Of a stretch of DNA of 6,035 bases, positions 1 to 4,925 are shown one piece after another (the first letter of the stretch is position 1; each line of letters begins with the position of its first letter). The notes under the pieces were generated by a model, which was not told the origin of the DNA, ran no database searches, and worked only from the letters and a program-made list of their open reading frames with translations. The stretch comes from Candidatus Mesolinea sp. (lineage in GTDB: Bacteria; Chloroflexota; Anaerolineae; Anaerolineales; Anaerolineaceae). The position numbers and the translations under genes were made by a program. The DNA is taken from the NCBI GenBank assembly GCA_003499715.1, contig DNSH01000014.1, positions 1 through 6,035 of the forward strand. Direction: 5' to 3'.

Positions 1-135
1 GCCACCGATGAGCAGCAGGATTGCCCCGCTGATTAAAAAGGCCAAGACAATCGCACCTACCGATGTGGCTACTGGAAGCCAGCGGGGAGGCTCGTCTAAA
101 CGTTTTTCAACCTGGAGGGAAAAAGGTAAGCTCAT
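1..135 (-). CDS. ABC transporter permease of a BMP-type (nucleoside-like) importer, N-terminal fragment
   Basis: Only the first 45 codons are present; the rest lies beyond the low-coordinate edge. The visible peptide starts MSLPFSLQVEKRLDEPPRW and then becomes strongly hydrophobic from about residue 20 to 45 (VATSVGAIVLAFLISGAILL and onward), which looks like a first transmembrane helix after a short charged cytoplasmic N-terminus. The ATG at 133-135 overlaps the TGA of the upstream ATPase gene in an ATGA arrangement, and GAGGAG six bases upstream supports this start. The position directly behind a BMP lipoprotein and a double-domain ATPase matches the lipoprotein-ATPase-permease-permease order of NupNOPQ/Pnr-type importers, so this is probably the first of two membrane subunits (branched-chain-amino-acid/ribose permease superfamily). 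Too little sequence is visible to identify the family by motif; the call rests mainly on context. Confidence 0.85.
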   Translation of the reverse strand, partial: MSLPFSLQVEKRLDEPPRWLPVATSVGAIVLAFLISGAILLLIGG

Positions 136-1667
136 ACCTGACTCCTCAACGCGCCCGTCATCATTAAGCCAATGGTATTGAGATCGGCTTCTTCTGTGTT
201 AAATTCACCTACTAGCTCTCCCTCAAAAATTACTGCAATTCGGTCGGAGAGTTCAAAAAGTTCATCCAATTCCTCTGAGATGAGCAAAATAGCGGCGTTA
301 CGGTCGCGCTGTTCAAGCAACAAGTTCTGAATGGCTTCAATCGCGCCGACATCTAACCCGCGTGTAGGTTGCACAGCGATGATCAAGCGTGGTTCGCTGG
401 AGATTTCCCGAGCAAGGATGACTTTTTGCAGGTTTCCCCCAGAAAGTTTGTTTACTTGTGTGTTCACACTCGGTGCTTGGATTTCATATTGCTGCTTCAG
501 GTTCGCCGCAAATTCCTGTGCAGCGGAGTAACTGATATGCCAATTTTCACTGATGGGCGGGCTATCATAGCTCTTCATAATCAGATTGCTGGTGATGGCA
601 AGGTTGGGGGCAGTTCCCACGCCCGTACGGTCTTCTGGGATGTGGGCTGTACCTTGCTTTATCGCAGTTTTAGGGGATTGGTTGGCAACGTTTTTTCCAT
701 TGATCAGGACTTGGCCTTCACAAGCCCGCAAACCTGTGATGACCTCTGCAAGCTCGCTTTGACCATTACCGGCAATGCCGGCAATGCCCAAGATTTCACC
801 CTCGCGCACTTGCAAGCTTACATCTTTGAGGGCTGGTAACCCGCGATTGTTGAGTGCCGAGACATGCTGCAACTCCAATACAACTCTGCCAGGGGTGTGA
901 GGTTTCTTATTGAGTTGGAAAAGCACCTTACGCCCAACCATCAGTTCGGCTAACTTCTCTTTCGTGACATCTTGCAAACTTATTCCATCTGCGGTTACTT
1001 TGCCCTTTCGCAGCACAGTCACCCGATCAGCTACCTGCAACACCTCATTGAGCTTGTGGCTGATAAACACGATTGATTTGCCTTCGCTGACCATCAGGCG
1101 CATGGTTCTCATCAAATCTTGGATTTCCTGGGGAGCCAAAACTGCAGTCGGTTCGTCCAAAATTAATATTTGTGCACCGCGGTATAGGGCTTTTAGGATT
1201 TCAACACGTTGTTGTTCGCCAACGGAAAGCTGCCAAATCTTAGCCGTAGGGTCCACTTTCATGCCAAAAGACTCGGCAATTTCAGCCACTTTGCGGTCAT
1301 ACTCAGGCAAGTTCATGAGAAAGCGAGGTTCATTGAGACCTAAGAGGACATTTTCAGTTACCGTCAAGGTAGGTACAAGCATGAAATGTTGGTGCACCAT
1401 GCCAATGCCTTTAGCAATTGCGTCGCGAGGGGAATTAAACGAGACCGGCTCGCCATTGATGAGGATCGATCCGGAATCTGGTTTATACAAGCCAGCTAAG
1501 ATGTTCATCAAAGTGCTTTTACCGGCACCATTTTCGCCTAAGAGGCCATGGATTTCGCCGCGTTGCAGGGTGAAATTAACATGATCGTTGGCTATAACGC
1601 CGGGGAAATGTAAAACGATATCCCGCATTTCTACTGCAATTTGATCTTCTGGACTACTATGTTCCAT
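132..1667 (-). CDS. ABC transporter ATP-binding protein with two nucleotide-binding domains, BMP-type/nucleoside importer (NupO/YufO-like)
   Basis: This 511-residue protein is the cytoplasmic ATPase that should power the importer formed with the neighbouring lipoprotein and permease. It has two ABC domains in one chain, the usual length and layout of the RbsA/NupO group. Domain 1 is complete: Walker A GENGAGKS (44-51), Q-loop glutamine 93, signature LSVGEQQR (147-154), Walker B ILILDEP (167-173) with Glu172, and switch His204. Domain 2 is degenerate: Walker A GIAGNGQS (297-304) lacks the lysine, Walker B reads IIAVQP with Gln433 in place of the catalytic Glu, and the switch His is replaced (ISEE, 463-466), while the signature LSGGNLQK (408-415) is intact. 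This asymmetry is normal for the family and implies one main hydrolytic site. The ATG at 1667 leaves 13 residues before the conserved start (MRDIVLHFPGV). Its Shine-Dalgarno is poor (only GAGA about 8 bases upstream). NupO-like rather than sugar-specific is inferred from the BMP lipoprotein next door. Confidence 0.95.
   Translation of the reverse strand: MEHSSPEDQIAVEMRDIVLHFPGVIANDHVNFTLQRGEIHGLLGENGAGKSTLMNILAGLYKPDSGSILINGEPVSFNSPRDAIAKGIGMVHQHFMLVPTLTVTENVLLGLNEPRFLMNLPEYDRKVAEIAESFGMKVDPTAKIWQLSVGEQQRVEILKALYRGAQILILDEPTAVLAPQEIQDLMRTMRLMVSEGKSIVFISHKLNEVLQVADRVTVLRKGKVTADGISLQDVTKEKLAELMVGRKVLFQLNKKPHTPGRVVLELQHVSALNNRGLPALKDVSLQVREGEILGIAGIAGNGQSELAEVITGLRACEGQVLINGKNVANQSPKTAIKQGTAHIPEDRTGVGTAPNLAITSNLIMKSYDSPPISENWHISYSAAQEFAANLKQQYEIQAPSVNTQVNKLSGGNLQKVILAREISSEPRLIIAVQPTRGLDVGAIEAIQNLLLEQRDRNAAILLISEELDELFELSDRIAVIFEGELVGEFNTEEADLNTIGLMMTGALRSQV
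142..147 (-). promoter_or_regulatory. Strong Shine-Dalgarno for the permease gene
   Basis: On the minus strand GAGGAG stands six bases before the permease ATG, inside the last codons of the ATPase gene. With the ATGA stop/start overlap it supports translationally coupled but independently efficient initiation of the permease. Confidence 0.7.
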
Positions 1668-1741
1668 AGTGTATTCTCGATATTAGTAAAGCTTGGCTGA
1701 AAATGCCACTAGAATTTAGCATCCTCTTTGAGGCGAAGTTT

Positions 1742-1773
1742 TTCAGGAGATGACCTTATGGTCATCTCCTGAA
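1742..1773 (-). promoter_or_regulatory. Perfect 14-bp intercistronic stem-loop between the BMP lipoprotein and ATPase genes
   Basis: Bases 1742-1755 (TTCAGGAGATGACC) and 1760-1773 (GGTCATCTCCTGAA) are exact reverse complements separated by a 4-base loop. The hairpin starts 14 bases after the lipoprotein TAA and sits about 75 bases before the ATPase ATG. On the transcribed strand it is followed by AAACTTCGCC, not by a run of U, so it is not a classical intrinsic terminator. The position suggests an RNA 3'-end stabiliser or partial attenuator that lets the binding-protein message accumulate above the ATPase and permease message, as known for binding-protein operons such as malE-malF; that role is inference. 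A much weaker 4-bp CCTC/GAGG hairpin (1723-1733) follows it. The rest of this 120-base gap shows no further structure. Confidence 0.75.
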
Positions 1774-1787
1774 TAGGAAATTAAAAC

Positions 1788-3026
1788 TTAATCCAAGGGT
1801 GGTAATTCTGCGGTGATATTCTCATTCCACCAATACATACAAACGTTGCATGGGCTGCCAAATTCCTTGAATCCATCCAAATCAGCTTGCTCAAGGCTGA
1901 CGCCTTCGGGGAGGATGAGGTTGCCGCGATTGTCATAGATAGGTCCCTTGAAAACATCAAAGCGCGTGAATTCGCCTTTTAACATCTGATCTAAAATATT
2001 CCGCACTAGCTGTATATCTTCTTCCGGTAATTCGGCTACACCGGGCATAAGTGTTTCCCCTTCCATAAAGCCATATAAACCTAAACCGCCGGAATCGGCA
2101 TCAAAGTACTCCCATCCGCCTTTCCAAGTGCCTGCGCGGCTCTTTTCAACGATATCAGCGTAGATCACACCCCAGTTCCAATACATTGAGGTGAGACAGG
2201 TGGGCAGCGTGCAGTTGCCTTTGTAATCATACGTGATACCCCATTTGCCAGGAGGCGCTGCCAATGCCGGGGCAGGCGTATCCGCGCCAGTCATGACGAC
2301 TTGGGCACCGGCATCAAACAAGGATTTTGCTCCTTCCTGTTCTAGGATGGGATCATGCCAAGTGTTGATAAAGCGGACATCAATAGTGCATTCAGGGCAG
2401 GTTTTTTGCACACCTAAAGCAAAGGCATTGCCTAAACGTAACTCCTCTGGGATTGGGAAGGTAGCCATATAGCCAAGCTTGGGGTTGCCATCCATCATGG
2501 CACGAGAGCCAGCCAGTATGCCGGCTAAATATTTCATATCTTCCATTGCGCCCATCAGGTTACCGAAGTTCTCACCGTTGGCTTTGTAACCGCTGATATG
2601 GATGATGTCGACATCAGGGAATTCGTTCGCGACAATCTCGGAAGCGTCCATAAAGCCAAAAGATGTGGTGAAAATAACATCAAAGCCTTTACGTGCCAGT
2701 GAGCGTGTAACCTGTTCAGCATCGGCGCCTTCTGCTACGTTTTCGACATAAGCCGTGTGCACGCCCTCGAGATTTTGCTCTACGTATTGCCGGCCGACAT
2801 CGTGGGCTTGTGACCAGCCGCCATCGTCATGCGGACCGACGTAAACAAAAGCCACGTTGTAGCAGCCTTCCACTGGTGCAGGCACTTGGTAAGACCCAAC
2901 GGCTTCAAATGTGGTTTCTGCACGGCAATTTACTTCGGTTGGTTCTGTGGCGGCTGTTTGCCCACAAGCAGAGAGGACGAGGCTAAGAATTAGCAGAGTT
3001 GACAATAACCAAATACTTTTTTTCAT
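1788..3026 (-). CDS. BMP/PnrA-family substrate-binding lipoprotein of an ABC importer
   Basis: This is a 412-residue extracytoplasmic solute-binding lipoprotein. The N-terminus is a lipoprotein signal peptide: KK, a hydrophobic stretch (5-18) and lipobox LSAC with the lipidated Cys21. The mature part carries BMP-family landmarks: VAFVYVGPHDDGGWSQAHD (58-76), GYKANGENFGNLMGAMEDM (146-164) followed by YLAGILAG, the LGYMATFPIPEELRLGNAF segment (184-202), GADTPAP (247-253) and WGITYDYKG (262-270). Known members bind purine or pyrimidine nucleosides, nucleobases or, in the RfuA branch, riboflavin; the ligand here cannot be read directly. The ATG at 3024-3026 was chosen over an in-frame TTG at 3062 because it is preceded by AAAGGAG at five bases and puts the signal peptide at the N-terminus. 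Besides Cys21 there are eight cysteines, mostly in close pairs (34/55, 210/213, 272/277, 393/396), unusual for this family and suggestive of disulfides. It leads the transport block upstream of the ATPase. Confidence 0.94.
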   Translation of the reverse strand: MKKSIWLLSTLLILSLVLSACGQTAATEPTEVNCRAETTFEAVGSYQVPAPVEGCYNVAFVYVGPHDDGGWSQAHDVGRQYVEQNLEGVHTAYVENVAEGADAEQVTRSLARKGFDVIFTTSFGFMDASEIVANEFPDVDIIHISGYKANGENFGNLMGAMEDMKYLAGILAGSRAMMDGNPKLGYMATFPIPEELRLGNAFALGVQKTCPECTIDVRFINTWHDPILEQEGAKSLFDAGAQVVMTGADTPAPALAAPPGKWGITYDYKGNCTLPTCLTSMYWNWGVIYADIVEKSRAGTWKGGWEYFDADSGGLGLYGFMEGETLMPGVAELPEEDIQLVRNILDQMLKGEFTRFDVFKGPIYDNRGNLILPEGVSLEQADLDGFKEFGSPCNVCMYWWNENITAELPPLD

Positions 3027-3031
3027 CTTTT

Positions 3032-3038
3032 CTCCTTT
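3032..3038 (-). promoter_or_regulatory. Strong Shine-Dalgarno that fixes the lipoprotein start
   Basis: AAAGGAG on the minus strand lies five bases before the ATG at 3026. It decides the start in favour of MKKSIWLL over the in-frame TTG 12 codons upstream, which would place polar residues ahead of the signal peptide. Confidence 0.85.
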
Positions 3039-3131
3039 ATTCAATGAACAGTAAAACGACAAATTTATAGGGAGTTTCTCTTTTCTTCGATTGGCTGACT
3101 CCTTTCAACTTCCAAAGCTTAAGGCTTGTTA

Positions 3132-3162
3132 ATTTTACTGCAAGGTCAAATTTTTGTGTCAA
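3132..3162 (-). promoter_or_regulatory. Possible sigma70-type promoter for the transport genes
   Basis: In the 202-base gap between pyrK and the lipoprotein gene the minus strand shows a perfect -35 consensus TTGACA (3157-3162) and the -10-like TAAAAT (3132-3137), 19 bases apart; with the usual 17-base spacing the hexamer is only AGTAAA. Start would be about 100 bases upstream of the lipoprotein ATG, leaving a leader with no recognisable riboswitch. A TATAAA (3064-3069) nearer the gene has no matching -35. The rest of the gap is A/T-rich with no clear intrinsic terminator after pyrK. The call is from base matching only; the long spacing lowers confidence. Confidence 0.4.
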
Positions 3163-3228
3163 AATTGGATGATTATTTTTATCTCGACCAGGCTGTCTAT
3201 TTGTGATGACCCCAAATGTTAATAGTTA

Positions 3229-3999
3229 TCAACTGAAATGGTTTGGCGAGATCTCACCAACCGGTCCATCATGGCAAACCAAGAAGCCCGGTGCCAACCC
3301 AAGTTGCTGGCAGGTTGTCTCCGGCAGCTCACAGGATCCACATAACCCAACGCCACAGCGCATAACGCCTTCAAAAGATAGCTGAGCGGGTAAGCCGGCG
3401 GTGCGAGCCCAGGCTGCCATGGTAGTTAACATCCCAATGGGTCCGCAGGCATATACTGTTTCAGGCTTTAGGGCATTCTGAGCCTCTGGCAATAAAGCCG
3501 TCAGTAACCCTTGTTTTCCAGCGCTGCCATCCTCAGTCGCTAGCCAAACTTGGCAGCCTAGCGACGAGAATTCCTCAACCAACAAAAGATCAGCTCGGCT
3601 GCGTGCACCCAAACATACACCCACCTGATTACCCTGCGCACATAAAGATTTGGCTAAAAAACTTAGTGGTGCTGCGCCGTAACCACCGCCGAGAAGTAAA
3701 TGGGAACGCCCGCGGGATATAAATCCTCTTCCTAACGGACCACGCAGCCATAGGTAATCACCAGGTTGCAGTTGATTGAGCGCATGTGAAAAAGAGCCTA
3801 CATCCGCCACGGTTATGCGTACTGGGTCATTGTCACTAAGGCTGAAAGGTCTTTCATCAATACCCGGCAGCCAAGCCATTACAAACTGGCCAGGGAGCGC
3901 ATCTGGTAAGGAATCATTCAAAACAAGGCTACAAGTATATGCATTTTCGGTGCGCTTTTGCTGGACGCGGAAGGCGGAGAAAAGACCAACTGGGTTCAC
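3229..3999 (-). CDS. pyrK: Dihydroorotate dehydrogenase electron transfer subunit (FAD / [2Fe-2S] protein)
   Basis: This 256-residue flavoprotein passes electrons from the FMN of PyrD through an iron-sulfur cluster and FAD to NAD+, making the class 1B dihydroorotate dehydrogenase complex of de novo UMP synthesis. The order is the normal ferredoxin-reductase layout with a C-terminal cluster: N-terminal barrel with the FAD motif RPFSLS (50-55), a nucleotide-binding half with GGGYGAAPL (104-112) and YACGPIGML (183-191), then four cluster cysteines C215, C220, C223 and C242 in SFEGVMRCGVGLCGSCEL and GFLVCHDGPVG. Spacing C-x4-C-x2-C-x18-C is that of PyrK; C230 is an extra cysteine. Length fits the family. 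The start is GTG at 3997-3999, overlapping the pyrD TGA by four bases, with GGAAAGG seven bases upstream. Direct overlap with a class 1 pyrD makes PyrK much more likely than a related sulfide dehydrogenase or hydrogenase flavoprotein subunit. Confidence 0.95.
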   Translation of the reverse strand: MNPVGLFSAFRVQQKRTENAYTCSLVLNDSLPDALPGQFVMAWLPGIDERPFSLSDNDPVRITVADVGSFSHALNQLQPGDYLWLRGPLGRGFISRGRSHLLLGGGYGAAPLSFLAKSLCAQGNQVGVCLGARSRADLLLVEEFSSLGCQVWLATEDGSAGKQGLLTALLPEAQNALKPETVYACGPIGMLTTMAAWARTAGLPAQLSFEGVMRCGVGLCGSCELPETTCQQLGLAPGFLVCHDGPVGEISPNHFS

Positions 4000-4925
4000 G
4001 TCAACGCCTTTCCACGCACATCTCCAAGCTGCGCATAGCCATTATCTTTCATAAAAGTAGCTAGTTCCGTGCAAATTCGACTAAAAACACTTGGACCGTC
4101 GTTGATAACCACCGAACCGATACCCACAAGCGTAGCCCCAGCCATAAGCATCTCTGCAGCGTCTATTCCAGAGCTCAATCCGCCGGTACCGATAATCGGG
4201 ACAGATACCGCCTGGGCAATTTCATACACGCAACGTAACGCAATCGGTTTGAGTGCCGGTCCAGAGAGTCCGCCCGTGCGATTGCTGAGCACCGGCTTAG
4301 CTGCTGTGGCATCAATCAACATTGCAGGCATAGTATTAATCGCGGTAATTGCATCGGCACCCTCTTCCACTACTGCTTGGGCTATCAGGCTGATCTCAGG
4401 CACATTAGGGGCTAACTTGATACTTATAGGCAGGTTTACGGCTTTGCGTACGGTGCGCGTAACCGCTGCTGCGCTTTCCGCACTTGCTGAAAAAGGTGTG
4501 CCGAACTCACTCGCCACGTTGGGGCAGGATATATTCACTTCAATCAGGTCGGGCTCAGCCTCCGCTATAATGCGTGCAACCTCGCCATAATCTTCCAGCC
4601 GAGGGGCAAAAATACTGGCAAAGAGCGGCACGCCTAATGCTGCTAATCGCTGTTTTGTCTCACGCAATAAAGGTACTTCTGCGCGTGCCCCGGGGTTGGT
4701 CAAGCCGATAGCATTGAGCACGCCGCAATCCCAAGCAACCGTCACAGGATTAGGGTGCCCGGCACGCGCTTCTGGTCCACAGCTCTTAGATGTGATGGCA
4801 GCGGCTCCAGAGAGCGCCATCCGCTCCATCAAGCTGGGGCTGGTGCCTAAGATCCCTGACGCTAATACCAGCGGGTTCGTGAGGTTCATCCCCAAAAAGC
4901 TGCAGTTGAGCTCAGGTGTTAGCAT
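3996..4925 (-). CDS. pyrD: Dihydroorotate dehydrogenase, catalytic subunit (class 1B, FMN)
   Basis: This 309-residue cytoplasmic TIM-barrel enzyme oxidises dihydroorotate to orotate; with PyrK it forms the NAD+-linked class 1B complex. Visible landmarks from the chosen start: N-terminal FMN-site segment NPLVLASGILG (17-27), Lys47 in TSKS, substrate loop NAIGLTNPG (71-79), the active-site loop EVNISCPN with Cys134 as catalytic base (class 2 enzymes have serine here), SIKLAPN (168-174), INT (196-198), GGLSGPALKP (218-227) and the FMN-phosphate motif IIGTGGL (244-250) followed by DAAEMLMAGA. The ATG at 4925 is chosen because the homologous region begins at once (MLTPELNCSFLGMNLTNP) and AGGAG stands three bases upstream; the reading frame stays open to a TTG at 5084, but the 53 extra residues overlap pyrE and have no family counterpart. 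It overlaps pyrFE by 14 bases and pyrK by 4. The region 47-60 (KSCGPEARAGHPNP) differs from the usual bacterial K-P-R-x-G-N pattern and looks closer to archaeal-type PyrD, from memory only. Confidence 0.96.
   Translation of the reverse strand: MLTPELNCSFLGMNLTNPLVLASGILGTSPSLMERMALSGAAAITSKSCGPEARAGHPNPVTVAWDCGVLNAIGLTNPGARAEVPLLRETKQRLAALGVPLFASIFAPRLEDYGEVARIIAEAEPDLIEVNISCPNVASEFGTPFSASAESAAAVTRTVRKAVNLPISIKLAPNVPEISLIAQAVVEEGADAITAINTMPAMLIDATAAKPVLSNRTGGLSGPALKPIALRCVYEIAQAVSVPIIGTGGLSSGIDAAEMLMAGATLVGIGSVVINDGPSVFSRICTELATFMKDNGYAQLGDVRGKALT
4007..4013 (-). promoter_or_regulatory. Shine-Dalgarno for the GTG start of pyrK
   Basis: GGAAAGG on the minus strand, seven bases before the GTG at 3999 and inside the last codons of pyrD. 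It supports the non-ATG start and translational coupling to pyrD. Confidence 0.6.

Noticed and set aside
369..839. Plus-strand open frame of 156 codons opposite the ATPase gene
   Set aside because: It is antisense to strongly conserved ABC motifs, its product looks like no known family, and no convincing ribosome site precedes it; it is a shadow of the coding strand.
910..1584. Plus-strand open frame of 224 codons opposite the ATPase gene
   Set aside because: Long but lies entirely antisense to the first ABC domain; Ser/Arg-rich composition is typical of a reverse-frame artefact.
297..1665. Second nucleotide-binding domain of the ATPase as a mutated, inactive pseudodomain
   Set aside because: Loss of the Walker A lysine and catalytic glutamate in the C-terminal domain is the normal state in NupO/YufO-like ATPases, not decay of this copy.
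1742..1773. Intrinsic (rho-independent) terminator
   Set aside because: The stem is strong but neither strand has a U-tract directly after it, and the ATPase gene downstream belongs to the same transporter.
3027..3061. N-terminal extension of the lipoprotein to a TTG at 3062
   Set aside because: It would put 12 polar residues ahead of the signal peptide and uses TTG, while ATG at 3026 has a strong AAAGGAG at proper spacing.
3056..3085. Possible purine riboswitch suggested by TTTATAGGGAGTTTCTC on the plus strand
   Set aside because: The resemblance is on the strand opposite to transcription, and the conserved core and pairing stems of the purine aptamer are not present.
4069..4590. Plus-strand open frame of 173 codons opposite pyrD
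   Set aside because: Antisense to the conserved PyrD core; the low-complexity Ala/Ile/Ser product is the mirror of the coding strand.
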